Positions 1 to 22,149 of a DNA stretch of 64,000 bases are shown here, piece after piece. Origin of the DNA: Dysidea avara (Eukaryota > Porifera > Demospongiae > Dictyoceratida > Dysideidae); NCBI RefSeq assembly GCF_963678975.1, contig NC_089279.1, positions 30,654,660 through 30,718,659 on the forward strand, read 5' to 3'. Made by a program: the position numbers and the translations under genes. Under the pieces are notes generated by a model that saw only the letters and a list, made by a program, of their open reading frames with translations, was not told the origin of the DNA and did not search any database. Position 1 is the first letter of the stretch; each line of letters opens with the position of its first letter.

Positions 1-3000
1 TGCTAATAAACTTTAACAATGCACACAGCCACTATTATCATTCCAGCTAGGCCCCGGCCTATTATGCCCAAAATTTATGATTAAGCCCAAAATTATGCTT
101 TCAAAATCAAGATTATTTTCTAGAACTGACTATTTTATTAGAGTCTATTAGTGTTTTCTTACTACTGTATTAGAGTAAGTGACTGCTCTATTAGAGTATT
201 TCGATCTTATTCCTGCAAAGTGTGAATAACCAACAAAGAAACGGTTTAATAAGTTATCTTACGTATTTTTAAATGTGAAATGCACTAATAATACCTATTG
301 GCAGTAATTATTTGCATTTTTTCAGGCGTGCGTATTCTGCATTTTAATTAAAATTTCAAATATCGTCCCTATTATGCTGGCATTATGCTTGATGCTTTTG
401 GTCACCTATTATGCTTTAAATTATGCCGGCATAATCGGACGATGCCTAATTGCAGCCATTTGTTGGCCGCTACCTTTGATTTCACTACTTTTTCACTCAG
501 CCAGGCTTTTTAAGGCCGCACCTTTTTCACAGCTTGGCTGTTTTTGTGTGGATATCACTTCTTTTGTAATTGCAAGTTCCAAAGCCAGCCTGTGATTGGC
601 CTTGATACTTCCTTTTAACTTTTTTTCCTTTAGTACAGGAATTGTCAAAGACTGTGTGGCTATATGTATTTATGAAGAACTGAAATAGACAAATTTTGAA
701 GGCGCATATATCCCAATGATAGCTGGGCAGATTTAACTCAAATTAGGAATGGGAGATGCCCTACCCCAAGGAAGCTTCCACAGCAGAAATGGTTAATTAT
801 ACCATTTGAAGCTGCTGTGGAGCATGAGAGGTGAAGTCAAATTTGGATGATTTAGCTGCCTCCCTTAGTGCAGAGCTTATAAAATGTGTGGAAGCTGTGG
901 GTGAAATAATTGACAACCGCCAGTATCAAATGTCCAGGGACATCTTTAACCATAGTTCTAGTCAATAATTGACCACTGTTGTGGCTGCAGAAGCACTGGA
1001 AATGGCTAGAAAGTGTGGTATAATTTTTAACTACTGCAGAAAAGTTTGACGCTCGTCACCCAGATGGTGAGAAGTCTCTGATCTTTTCCATATTAACAGC
1101 ATAGACAGACTATGCATCCAACTGTATCGAAACACTTATGAGGAAGAGTTGACTTCTCTTACCCTGGGTGGTAGGGAAGTTTGAAAGTATTTCGTTGTCA
1201 TGTAAGCAAACCTGTGCCAGTCACCCAGCAAATCATTTACTTATTACTGTGCATACTATTTATCTACAACAACTCTGATATGATCTGGCTAAGCAGCAAG
1301 TTTCATCTGGTCCTTTGTGTAGAGCACTAAAAATAGATTTTGCATCTCATGAGATACTAAAACAATATTTCTGTGAAGACGACAATTGTGCCTCCAGTTT
1401 CATAGTGGATATAACAATGGGATACTACAATGAACAATCCACAATGGTAGGAGGATTGATCTGTAAAGATTTTTTGGATTGCGGAGACCCTATTTTAGAT
1501 AAAGCAAACAAGTACTAATTTGTACAAAAAAGAGTCTTCCACACACATCCAATTCTATGAACTTGGAAGACCATAACTTACTCTGCAATAAACATATAAA
1601 CCTAAATTTTCCCCCATCTGCTAAGGAATGTTCGTGCACACCACTGAGTGAATTGCAAGTCAATAGCATTTTCTAATGTAAAGTTATGGATCGTCAAAGT
1701 TGGTACATTGGATACCTCTTTTCGCAAATCTGGTCACATTTGTTATTGGATTGTTTACAGTATTCAATATCAGCATAATTTTAACATATGTAAATATCCA
1801 AAAAGTGGTCATGTGACCAAATTCCCTTCATATAGGAGGATTTCCACTGCAAAACAGAACGATGCCTCAGCTCTTTCATTGTTTCTGATGATTTTCACAC
1901 AGACTGACCTGACCTTAAGATAAAACAACCAAGTGCTAATATATTATTAAACTGTCTGTTGCTTTCAATATCAGTGAGTTTTAACTGTAATATCCAAAAA
2001 GTGATTATGTGGCCAACAATCCCATTACACCTATACAGGTTGAACTATAGCACTATAAGATGCATAGAAGTCTTCATTGAGGTAAGAAATATACTCATTG
2101 TGACTTATAATTAGATCACCCTAAAATACAATGATATTTGAATAAGCTGTCCAATGTAACTATTATGGTATTTTTGGTCACATGACCACTTTTTGTATAT
2201 ATGTCTTTGCATGCATAGCAATCCAATAACAAATTAGAAGTGTGCGAAAAGAAAATTTACGTACATTTAATCTTGATTTTCAAAGAATAATACTGTGAAC
2301 AGGCTGTAGGACCAGGTGTGTATACAGACCTTCAGCACTTGTGCTGTAAAGCCTTAATGAATTAATTAAATTTTGAGCATGACAGGCTGGATTTTTGATC
2401 ATTGGTCAAAAGCACAATAAACTATTTTCAAAGCATAATTGGAGTGTGATAGACTAACAAAAACAAACAGCTCATAGTGTGTAGACAATTATCAAGGTAA
2501 GTACATGTACAAACCTACTTATTAAGTCTTAAATTTGAATGAAAACGAAGTCACAAGATGTACGTATATATTATTCTTGGTGATTATGCTGCACTTTTGT
2601 TATACATGTTTGGTTTGCCTGAAAAGTGGACCAATGACCTCCATACATATTTATTAAATTAATCCTTCAACTGAGTGGCATGCTGTCCATGGATTTCAGT
2701 ATGGATGCATGTTGGCAGTGATCAGCCATTTCTGATTATTCATTGATGATACTCGATGGTTGTACAAATCATTATAAAAGTTTACTATTGCTAATTTATA
2801 CCATTTGATTTGCCGAGATTCTGTACTTATGGGTTACATATGTATGTGTTGATAGGTACAAAGATATTGTTTTTTTGGTTAGATATTACAATACTTTGAC
2901 AGTTTGTCATAAAGAGCTCACACATAGTGGATAATTAAAATCATCAACTTAAGTGACTACTAGTAGGTGTATGTCCAGATGTTTTATGTCCAACATGTCA

Positions 3001-3271
3001 TGTCCAGATGAATTCAGAGAGTTTAAACCTTGTAGCTAACTGTTCTTAATTTTTGAGTTAGATGTACGTAGAGTCCATGAATTCTTTTTGGGCATTCTTT
3101 GAATGCTCTTTTTATGAAGTGTTGTGCAAGTTTTTGAGGAATAAATCTTCTCATGCTTATAAAAATCTTAGCTATCTTTTGAAATGAATTATAGAATTGC
3201 ATCTTTTCATTATTTGAATGTATTTGTGGTGATGCATAGTAAGCATATATATGCTATTTATTTTCTTGTAG
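1..3271. other. Intronic/upstream repeat-rich stretch of collagen gene A
   Basis: No convincing coding exon is seen. The left part (about 30-640) is AT-rich repeat DNA with many 'attatgctggcataat'-like palindromes. The part at about 440-610 is one arm of a hairpin family also found near 31050-31210. About 640-985 is a repeat shared with 31230-32080. Between 1600 and 2300 there are scattered 'ggtcacatgacca'-type repeat remnants. By analogy with genes B and C, the membrane-anchor exon of gene A should lie here or further left. I could not find it here, so it is probably outside the window. Confidence 0.6.
640..985. repeat. Interspersed repeat copy, partner at 31230-32080
   Basis: This stretch closely matches 31230-31310 plus 31800-32080. 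Shared landmarks include 'agctgggcagatt', 'gggagatgccctacc' and 'cacagcagaaatggttaatta'. The partner copy is interrupted by a separate transposon of about 490 bp, and this copy shows the uninterrupted state. No intact ORF survives in either copy. Confidence 0.7.
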
Positions 3272-12340
<9,069 letters not shown>

Positions 12341-13785
12341 CTATTCTATATACCTTCCCTAGACTTGGTGTGTACTAGTTGCATTATGTAGTGTACTAGC
12401 TGTGAATAGTAGTAGCTTCCTTACTATACAGATATAGGGTGTGTGAATTTATGACTGCATGTACTGCATTAGCTATATGGACTAATGTATACTGTTCAAT
12501 GGATGTCTGTACTGTTTTTAATCAATTTTGTTGTTGTTTTTTTTTTGCTAAATTTTACTGTGGGGGCCTAATTGTGATTGATTTCACAGTTATGCACTAT
12601 ACAGAAGGAGAGTGTACTGGTATCAGTGAATATGATTATTACTATAGCTGTTTGCTATGCTTTTTTTAAGTGTGATAGAGTATCTATTAGTACTGGGCAA
12701 TTTAGATTTTTCTTATGTCATATGTCATGGCAAAATTTATTAACAATATAAATATTTATCATGATATACAGTTAGTACCCGTAACAGTTGATAGCTTACA
12801 AGTTACAATACTTAGTCTTAAGGTTGAATCTATGATACCTTTTTGTCATCTTTATCTATTACAAGTGTAATTTGCATTGGCTCTTTGAACTATTGTTTCA
12901 CTGCCCACTGCATTGCATCGACCATTGTAAACATATCTACTTATGCATAGCACCTTCAAAATGGTAGAAAAGCTTTGACCCCCAAGCGTTGCACTGCACC
13001 CTTATTGAGAGTGTATTTGATACCATTAGATGTTCTGGTAACATGTACATCCAGTCTAGTATCCTTTCTACCATTTTGGCAAAACTAGAGACACCATTTT
13101 GCAAGTTTACATAGTACATGGTTAGGTCACATGAGTTCCATCACGATAATAATTTCTAGCTAACATAATAAATATATCATGGTACAAAATATATTTGGTA
13201 TATTACCCAGCACTAGTAATTATAATTATATGACCAAAAGTTTGCTAAATTATGAAGAAGTTGAGTTAGTTTCTGACTTCTGAGATCTATACTAAGCTTA
13301 TTAGAATTACAACTGAAATTGAGTCATATTGAGTATGGGCTTTGAATTTGATATTTGTAATTACTGGCAGTGGAATACTTTATTAGTCACAGCATCTGTA
13401 CAATGTATGTACCAGCATTTATAGCGTTATATATGTATAACGAATACTGATCAAGGTCTTCTGTATAACATGGCTAGTACATGTGTATAAACATGACTTC
13501 ATGTATGACAAGTTTAGTGCATGTAACATGCTGCTCATTGTCATTGGTGGGTGTGTGTGTGATGAAAGTTAACATTATGTGTGGTGTGCGATATAGTTTA
13601 ATCAATTTAATATAGCAGAGTCTAGTAATATAGTATAAAATAAATGAATCATGAATGTATAAATAACCAGTGCAAAATTCTATTTGTAACTTCACTGATG
13701 ATATATAAATAATTCATGACAATTAAAATGTTTTTTAGCATATAAAATGTTTTTTATCAGTTCAAATAAATCATTTGTTCAAATA
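12341..13785. other. 3' flank of gene A, paralogous to the gene B flank
   Basis: About 12341-12680 matches 51381-51720 base for base over long runs ('ccttccctagacttggtgtg' and 'gtagtgtactagctgtgaat'). About 13410-13560 resembles 51825-51985. Between them a probable MITE (about 12693-13212) has inverted ends 'ctgggcaat' and 'attacccag'. I see no gene. Confidence 0.65.
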
Positions 13786-15095
13786 TTACATACAGCCACA
13801 TGTAGCAGCTTTAATCGGGACATCTTTCTTAACAATGTACTCATGAAGCTCATCATTGTAGAACACCATACTGATCATCTCATAACTGTCAGGCACACAG
13901 CATCTCTTGGGTGATCCATCCAGACCCTTAGTCCTGTAGTTGTGTAGAGAAACAATTATTGCATGGTCAGTAACTGATTTTACTGGGAGTCTTATACAGT
14001 GTCCTGCACACGTTCCAGCGTTGAATGATTCTGGGAGCACGAGGTGCATACTACCAATGCTTACCATAGTGTGGTTGACTTCTAGATCTTGAAGATGACA
14101 TGATACATGTGTTGTCTTTATAGCATTTTCCGTTGAGTTAGTTTCAGTTTTATTTGCTTCCTCAGTGGGTTCTTCACGTTTTGCTTCATGGTTCTCTCTG
14201 TGGCTAGTTGGGATTTCTTCATCCAAATTCAATAATCCTAAGAATTTGGAGCTGTATTCATATGCAAATACAACAAGCAGTGGTTGGGTGTTTGGTATAT
14301 CGTCTTGTTCCCCTTGAGAAAAAGTCCCTGTGCAAGATAGTTGCTGTCCTCCACTAGACAAGACAACTAGCAGCTCATGGTTTACCCATCCCTGCTTCCA
14401 GTTTTCAACTAATGAAGTGAGGTCAAAGCTTTTCCATCCTGGATTGGACTTGATTTGTTTGAAGCTAAGCTTGAAAGATGGTTCAAACTCTTCATCACTC
14501 AACAAATAATAAATATCAACATCATACTGATCAACTGCCATTGGGCTCTTCTGCAGTAGACGAAGTTCAGCATGAATCACATTCTCTTCATCCACCTTGT
14601 CTTTGTCCATATCAAACTTGTAATAACCACAGCCATCATCTGTAAGGAATAGGTAGTTCATCATTTGAATGCAAAATGTGTACACTCAACAATAACATGT
14701 CTCCCTTATACACAATTGCAATTATTTTTTTGGGTACTGGTATAGATGTGCACATGTACATATACAGTGGTGCATTTGCTTTTGGATTGGCTGACTTACC
14801 CTCTGCTCTGTTCTCATAGGATCGCATTGTGTTGGCTTCAGTCATCTGGTAATAAAATGGTAATGGAGTTGGTCCATTTAGCTTCATGTAGATTTCATTC
14901 ACGTAACCATGAATGGGACTGGTCCAAGTTCACAGAACCACTGTTAGCAGTTGGATCTTGATTGGCATCTCTGCGAAAATCCTTCACTATATGATTCTCT
15001 TTGTCCAAACCCGAAATGAGTAGTGAGTAAGCTTTTGGACAGCTAAAAGCAAGAAGCAGTTGCGGTACTACAACCAGATATACTGATAACTTCAT
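13786..15095 (-). CDS. TGF-beta superfamily ligand
   Basis: Secreted signalling ligand. Read on the minus strand: a probable signal peptide from ATG 15095 (MKLSVYLVVVPQLLLAFSCP), an exon ending at 14800 with donor 'gtaag', an intron of 160 nt, then a last exon 14639-13786. The propeptide has a GYVNEIYMKLNG stretch like the 'PEYMLxLY' start of TGF-beta prodomains. The C-terminal domain has the standard seven-Cys knot: one Cys, then CAGHC, CC and a final CGC followed by Met and stop. The cleavage site is not a clear RxxR; a Lys-Arg at the end of 'NHEAKR' is the best candidate. N-glycosylation sequons (NKT, NST) follow it. The frame is broken between about 14905 and 14940: the signal-peptide frame ends in TGA and the prodomain frame starts one base off, so a splice or an indel must join them. 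I cannot assign a subfamily such as BMP or TGF-beta proper. Confidence 0.85.
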
Positions 15096-16270
15096 GTTTC
15101 CCTGCTGGATCTCTTCTTTGTAGAACTCCTGAATATGTTGAAGTAGATATAGTTCACTTCTATCAAGCTGCTCTCTTTTATACTAATTTATTAATGTATC
15201 ATATTTCTCTGATGTAATGAGGTATGTAATTACAATTGACTGATTGCTATAAGTTGCAAGCATTTAGCTATATTGTGCCTTCTCTGAATTTTACACCCAA
15301 AATTGCAAATGGTTAATTCTAATATAGAGATCTTTCCTAACAAAAACTCAGCCTTAAACACTTGAATTTAGATACTCTTAAAATTTACTTGCATTATTGT
15401 ATAATTAATATATTTTTAGCTATAGCAAATTTTATTAGATGTGATGTACTCTTACTACATTGTCATGGCATAGTACGTAATAGCAATAGCCTTAACCATT
15501 AGTAATAACTGCACAAATTTGTTGAGAAGCAATAGTAGTGGTAGGATGACTGCATGACTTATTACTTGGTGCTATACTTAAGTGCTAATGGTGGAAGAAC
15601 CCAGATGGTGCATACCATATTTTGCAATAGTTCCAGTACTTCATTACAGGATGGGGTCCTAAGGATGACACTAGCAGCATGCACACATTTAGGAGAAATA
15701 AAATCGGAAGGTACCTACATACATTGTAAGTGCATTTTTGTAACGTAGCAACTTACGTAAAATACTAGGTATAGTAATGAATTACTGAATGGTGTCATTG
15801 ATAGCAATTTAACACTTCAGTTAATGCATGTCTTGTAGAAAGGTTCAAATGGATTGGATTACTGCTTTTTTAACTCCTATCAAGAGTAGTGATTACATAC
15901 CTATACACTCTGGCTACACATACATCAAGGCTGGACTGCCACAATGAGCCAATAATAAAAGGGAGTGCTACCACCTACACTGTATAGTGCCATGTGTGAG
16001 CCGGTGTAAGCACTACAGCCACTGCCGTAGCAGATTTTCACAGCCCAAGCCAGTCATGTGAGCGCATGCCTAGCTAAGCTAATATAACTACACACTAATA
16101 AGGTAGCTCCGTATAGTAGTTACGTCGTCATGACATACACTAATTTATATGTTTCTAGACAGACACCAACCATTCTAACCTTTAATGCAGTAAAAGGATG
16201 TGCAACCGACTTCACGTTACCACTTGCTTATCCTCTATTATATTCGTGCGTCTAATGATCGAAGCACGTG

Positions 16271-16310
16271 ATGACCAGTGCGGTGGACGTTCTTCCAGCT
16301 CTACTGAAAG
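16271..16310 (+). CDS. Possible first coding exon of an unrecognised plus-strand gene
   Basis: ATG directly after a CACGTG E-box opens 13 codons (MTSAVDVLPALLK) and one base, followed by a good donor 'gtaggt'. The local composition is richer in GC than the surroundings. No second exon could be matched, so this may be chance. Confidence 0.25.
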
Positions 16311-17799
16311 GTAGGTTATTATTATTATTGGGGTACAGGTAAGAAGGCAAAGCCTGTAAAAACCTGATCAATTGTATAAACGAAATTAGACTTTACAACA
16401 TATAGAAAGGTAGTGTGACAGCTAGGGAAGTTACACAAGTCAGTGTATGTATGAAGCAATATCTTAAAATCAACTCTTGCAAAGTGCTAAAATTGCTTCA
16501 GAATGTGGTATACAAACACTAAAAGTTCAAAATTTTCCTGGGGGGGGGCATGCTTCGCAGCACAGTCACTCATCGTGCTTTGCACACTCATCACAATCCC
16601 TGAATCAAAACCTGGCTTGTTGCCTGACCAGCCACTAAAAGCTTCCGCCAGCCCTGCACATCCATGACAGTGGTGACTGTGACATTAGAAAATTTCATGA
16701 CACACCACCACACTGTGATAGAACGGACACACTTATCAAACTATTTTAAATGAACAGCCACTTCATTTCATCAAATATAAAATAGTGTCATTTAAATGCC
16801 ACGGCATTAGTTCTAAAAATCAATGTGGCGACTATTTTGACCATCACTCGATGCTCATAAACAATGTTGAAGCCCTTATTTTCAAAATCAATTGTTGCAT
16901 CACTCAAGTGCAGCTACTACTGAAGATGTGGCATCAAAGGAGGGTGGAAACATTTTAGGCATTACTTGAAAACATTACATTAATTGCATAGTTTGCTTGG
17001 AATATCACATGAACACCAATACATAACCAGCAAATGGTGGGGATCACTGGGGATCATTAGCTCTTTTGATTACGTTTCATGTAAGGATTCAGATGATGTG
17101 CTTTGCTTTACAAAAACACTTAGTTTTCTACGTAAAAACTGACGAAACACCTTCACGCATATGGTAGCAATTCTAACACTAGACAAGTATGTATATTCAA
17201 AAAAGATGCCAAACCTTGCTACATAATCCACACATTTTAGTTCATCCCAAACCAATGGTTTTGTATAATTCATTTTATTGGCACTTAACCACTTCCACCC
17301 TCTCCTGGTGCGGCATTTAACCAAAGCACTCCAGTATTTTCATGCATGCATGAATGCAAACCCTACATACACATGGATGCGCCTTTCCACACAAATTACG
17401 CATGTACGCACGCTCTCGCTCCCTCCCCACACAAACGTACACACAACCACACACATGTGCAGAGAACCAGTTATGTATCCAAACAGATGGTCATCTGTAG
17501 GCATACAGTTGACCTCTTTAAACCGACACCTGCATAATCCAGAATCCTCTCTAATCTGACCAAAATGTCATTTACCAACACTTTCGTATAGAAAACAACC
17601 TCTGTAATCTGATACCTCTGTACTCTGCAATCCAACACAAATTTGATTCCCTAGACTTGGAAACACATTGTTTTCAACCTTTGTAATCTGAGAGAGAATA
17701 GCAGCAGCATTAAAAACAAATAGTTTTAAAGCAACCAAAGCATTTAATTGGTTCACAATAATAGGGAAAAAAGTTGCAATACTTGCAAACTCGAAAATT

Positions 17800-18960
17800 T
17801 ACAAGTATAAGGAAAAATTAGGGATTCTAAGTTCAATTACGGATCATAGAAAAAAAAGCAGAGAAACAAGGGAGGTCTCCTACACCTGCAGATATACTAG
17901 TGAACACTTAATCCCTAATTCAGTCTATACCCATGACTATATTGTGGCTTATGGACTCTACTACACACAGTGACCATACAGTGTATGCCTCAAGTGCACA
18001 TCACAAATGTTGTGGTCAGATCTCACTACAGACCATGAATTAAATGTTCACTAGTATATCTTCAGGTGTAGGCGACCTCCCTTGTTTCCCAACTTTTTTC
18101 TATGATCCCTAATCCAACTTAAAATTCCTAAGTTTTTCTTCATACTTGTTTGTTAACTTCTTTTGTAACATTATTATGACCATGCATACTGCATCTGGTG
18201 CCTAAGCTACAATTTTCACCTGAATGTGCGCCTTGGTTATTAATTACTGACTTGAAAGTGGAATGTCCATTATGCTTCGCTTTCAGCTATTTTCGGCCCA
18301 TTATACAGCGCTACAAATGAAGAATAGTAGGAGCTGCAATCGATCCAGTCACCATGAATAATATGGATGATTCGCGCACCCCAACTATCAATTACTGACT
18401 CGCAAGTAGAGTGGTTAATACACTTCACTTTCACCTATTTTCAGCCCGTTACACATTATGAATGAAGAAAAGTATTAGAAGTGCCTCTACAATCAATCCA
18501 GTTACCACGGAAAATACGGACGATTCCCATTTACAAACGTAGGGAAACCATGCATTGTGCAACCGCGAATCGACACCTTGGATTGTCAGCAAAAAGAAAT
18601 GGGACACGAAGGAGGACAAAGGTAAGTCTATGATGTGTGCATTGTACGTACTGTGGTATGCCAAGAGGCACATCTCCAGACAAAGTGATGTCAAATAGTG
18701 AGAAAATCCCTTGCTGTTACTAAGTTATACTTGCCTGAAGGCATCAGACAGGCAGTTAGTCATTAGAAAATTTCATTAAATAAAATTAAAAATTTCATAA
18801 CAATGTTATGGAGGCATTTAGGATCGCACTAAAGGCACTTTTGGGCTTGGTTATACCTAAGCAATACTTCCAAGGCACCAGAATGGTATTCTGAAGCTGC
18901 CTTTTCTAACCCTTTGGCCAGAAAACCCCAAATCTCCATGATCCCTAATATACAGTACTA
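17800..18960 (-). repeat. R1 plus H1 composite repeat, reversed
   Basis: Same order and landmarks as 5230-6460 but in inverse orientation, ending near 'ccctaatatacagtactacc'. The H1 arms pair at 17850-17910 and 18040-18110. Confidence 0.7.
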
Positions 18961-19397
18961 CCTTACTGTATAGTGTTGCACCAATATGAGATTTTGTTGA
19001 AATTCCGATAACCAATATTAGATAATATTTTCAAGCTGATAAACGTAGCTGATCCGATGTAGCACAGCATGTCTATTTTGTAGCAATTTTTACTAGAAAT
19101 TTGATTGTGAAGGACCATTATAGCAGCAGTATTGCTACAATAACAGCTGACAGTACACCAAAGCAGTAGTAACACCATTGTAGTGCAGGAAAATGTGACT
19201 CAATGCATTTGTAAACATAATTATAGATATTGTACAATGTCAGATTACAAGAGATGACTTGATAATCCAATAACCTCCTTAAAGTTATGGCTCCCATTGA
19301 GTGTTGGATTAGGGAGGTTTGACTGTACGGCTGATTTAAACAGCAGTACTTGACTATATTACACATCACATTATACAATGTAGGGTATTTAACTAAC

Positions 19398-19534
19398 CTT
19401 CTTCTATCTTGTGCTGGTGGTTTGACAAAGGCCCAGTCTACTGCAATGATTTGGCCTAACAAGTCGGAGTTATTAAGATTATCAATAGCAGCTTGTGCCT
19501 CCTTGTATGTCTCATATTCTATCAGAGCATATTC
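19398..19534 (-). pseudogene. RBM8A: RBM8A exon 4 (second half of RRM)
   Basis: The acceptor is 'ccttgtag' and the donor 'gttag'. It encodes [20 protein letters not shown] then [11 protein letters not shown] and DRRR; the RNP-1-like strand and the Val-Asp-Trp motif are typical of Y14. The frame is intact within this exon. Confidence 0.85.
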
Positions 19535-20099
19535 CTACAAGGAAGGATGGTACATTATGGACATGATAACGCAGCGAATATTGTTGTACTGTTGGTGAAC
19601 TATAAAACACAAAAATGGCCTCAACTGTACAATGGCCATTAGTATAGTGGCCATGTCAAGTAGGTCCCAAACATACCTTTTCATTGTAAGGTTATATGGA
19701 CATTTTTTACACAACTATATACAGTGCTCCCTTGGTTTTGCAATAGAATTCGTCGCGTTTGCATTACAATTCGGCATAAACAAAACGGCTCCAAGAAACC
19801 AACCGTTCATTAAGAGATGAATTATTTATGCCATGGAGAGTTACACTTGAGACACTAGAAGGTAGTTGGAGCTGGTAGTACGTGAAGTTGATAGCTGTCT
19901 GACAAGTTAATTAGCTTGCTCGAGAGTGAACACACCCATCACGAATGTTGTAGTAGAGTTTGGAATGTTGCTGGATAGGCTGTAGAGGAAGAAGTACTAC
20001 CTTATAAAGAGTTGTTTACTACTGTTGTACTTGAACAAGTTCTTGTAGCAGCTGCTACACCATGGTTTCGTGTTTTCTCCAGCTGTCATTCTTGTTACG

Positions 20100-20320
20100 G
20101 ACAAATTTAACTGCAAAAGCGATGAATTCTATTGCAAAAGCGACGAATTCAATTGCTTTCAATTGCAAACGGGACAAATTCAATTGCAAAAGCGACAAAT
20201 TCAATTACAAACGGGACAAATTCAGTTGCAAAACCGACAAATTCAATTGCAAACGGGACAAATTCAATTGCAAAAGCGACGAACTCAATTGCAAACGGGA
20301 CAAATTCAATTGCAAAAACC
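20100..20320. repeat. Minisatellite, about 21-bp unit
   Basis: Ten or so units alternate 'acgggacaaattcaattgca' and 'aaagcgacaaattcaattgc'. It makes ORFs in several frames; none looks like a real protein. Confidence 0.85.
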
Positions 20321-20351
20321 TGTATTATAGCCTAAAACAATGCATTGTTCA

Positions 20352-20727
20352 TAGTGTTGTTTTAGTCTATAACTAAAACTAAAGTATTTTTAGTAAGACA
20401 AATATGTATTAGTTAACTAAAACTATAACTAAAAACAAATCCATATTATAACTAAAACTAAATCTATAACTAAAAAAACAGCAGAATAATTTACTAAAAC
20501 TTAATCTAAAACTAAAAAGAATAAAGAAAGATAACTAAAACCATAACTAAAACCAAATGGTTTTCATGTTTTTAACTAAAACTATGACTAAAACTAAAAC
20601 AACAAAGACAATATAAATCTATAACTAAAATGAATTAAGAAGGATTACAAAAACTAAAACTAAAACTATTGAAGAAACTAGCTATGACTATAACTAAAAC
20701 TAAAACTCTTTACTAAAACAACACCAT
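20352..20727. mobile_element. ACTAAAAC-rich MITE, copy 1
   Basis: Perfect inverted ends 'gtgttgttttagt' and 'actaaaacaacac' enclose DNA made of 'aactaaaact' runs. The subterminal 'agtaagacaaatatgtatta' is shared with copies at about 20870-21268 and 49945-50291. Confidence 0.7.
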
Positions 20728-20869
20728 GTTGCTCAGACCATTGCACATATAAGCTCACGTACCTTCTACAGGTGGAACGAAGCACAGAATGAAACTGTAC
20801 TGCTATATGTAGCATAAACACATCAATATCTGCTACAGTTTGTGACTTGATGGTGGTTTAGTTAACTAT

Positions 20870-21268
20870 CACTAAAACTAAAAGTACTTTTAGTAAGACA
20901 AATATGTATTGGTTAACTAAAACTATAACTAAAACTAAATCTGTAACCAAAATACAACAGAATGTTTTACCAAAACTAAATCTAAAACTAAAATACAACA
21001 GAATAATTAAATCTAAAACTAAAAAGAATCAGAAAAGATTACTAAACTATAACTAAAACTAAAACGTTTTTATGAATGTTAATAAAACTATAACTATTAT
21101 TAATAACTAAAAGATTTTCACATTTTAAACTAAAACTAAAATAACACAGAGAATATAACCATAACTAAATCAATAACTAGAAGGAGTTAAGAAAAATTAA
21201 AACTAAAATTATTGACGAAACTGACTATGACTATAACTAAAACTAAGTCCTTACTAAAACAACACTAA
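20870..21268. mobile_element. ACTAAAAC-rich MITE, copy 2
   Basis: Shares 'actaaaactaaaagtacttt' at the left and 'ccttactaaaacaacac' at the right with copy 1 and with the intron element in gene B. Its outer left end is less clear. Confidence 0.65.
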
Positions 21269-21603
21269 TTGTTCAAAGGTTTGTTTACTGGGCTACTTGG
21301 AGAAGGTTAAATGAATGCTATAACTACATCACCTTACTTGTTATGAAGCGATGAACAACAGCAAGTCTCGTCTTCGTGTTTCGACATTCTTGCGACGTTT
21401 TTCATTTTGATTGTGGGTTTACTCACATGATTCTTATATGACCTAATAAAAATTTTATGACAAAACAAATGGAACTTGTTGCAAGGTGATAGAACAACCA
21501 CCATCGAGTTACAGATGATTTTATAAACATATGTAAAGGATTTGCATGTTTCCTTACCAAAAAGTTACTTACACGGCTAGTTTTGGATTTACCATTTAGT
21601 GTT

Positions 21604-21972
21604 AGAGCTGGGTGATATACCGGTACGTACCGTAGGAGAAGGTATTTTAATGATACCGTTACTGCACTGGATGAATTTAGAAATACCGCTATACCGTGTA
21701 GAGTTAGATGGCAGCTGATTCATAGCATCATCCTATTATTTCCTGCTATTACCAATGTGAACATACTTTTCCATTGTAAAAGATAACCTTCTAATTGCAC
21801 TAATGCCATTTTAGCATGTTTCACCAAACTTCTATCACCCTTTCCATAAGAAAGTTTCACTTAATATTACTTTATTTCAAAAATATAACCCATACCATGG
21901 TATGTATTTGTACCATGATATTTTCTATAATACCGTACCAGCTTTGACAAATCTCATACCGCCCAGCTCTAT
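21604..21972. mobile_element. MITE with 'agagctgggtgatatacc' inverted ends
   Basis: The left end 'agctgggtgatataccggta' pairs with 'cataccgcccagctct' on the right; internal 'accgtaccag' and 'ggtacgtaccg' add hairpin structure. Length and lack of coding capacity fit a MITE. Confidence 0.6.
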
Positions 21973-22149
21973 TTAGCATTAGGGTAAAATGCTAGGTATC
22001 ATTTTAATCCTTGTTACATCACAAGTAGAATGATGTAAATTGCATAGCCATAGGATGGATGCTTCAAAAGTTACAGCACTTTGTGCAAGGCACGCGTATT
22101 TGGGCCAGTTTTCTGGCCTATGCGGGTTTAAGGGTTAAAGTAATTAAGC

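Larger units (their letters stand above)
15096..19397. other. Intergenic repeats between TGF-beta and RBM8A
   Basis: Apart from a possible first exon at 16271-16310, I see no gene. About 17800-18960 is a reversed copy of the R1 plus H1 composite. The missing last exon of RBM8A should lie downstream on the minus strand of 19398, but I could not identify it. ORFs at 17070-17324 (minus) and 17278-17559 (plus) carry no recognised motif. Confidence 0.5.

Noticed and set aside
20062..20376. Repeat ORF with KFNCKRD units
   Set aside because: Direct product of the 21-bp minisatellite, open in three frames at once, no splice or start context.
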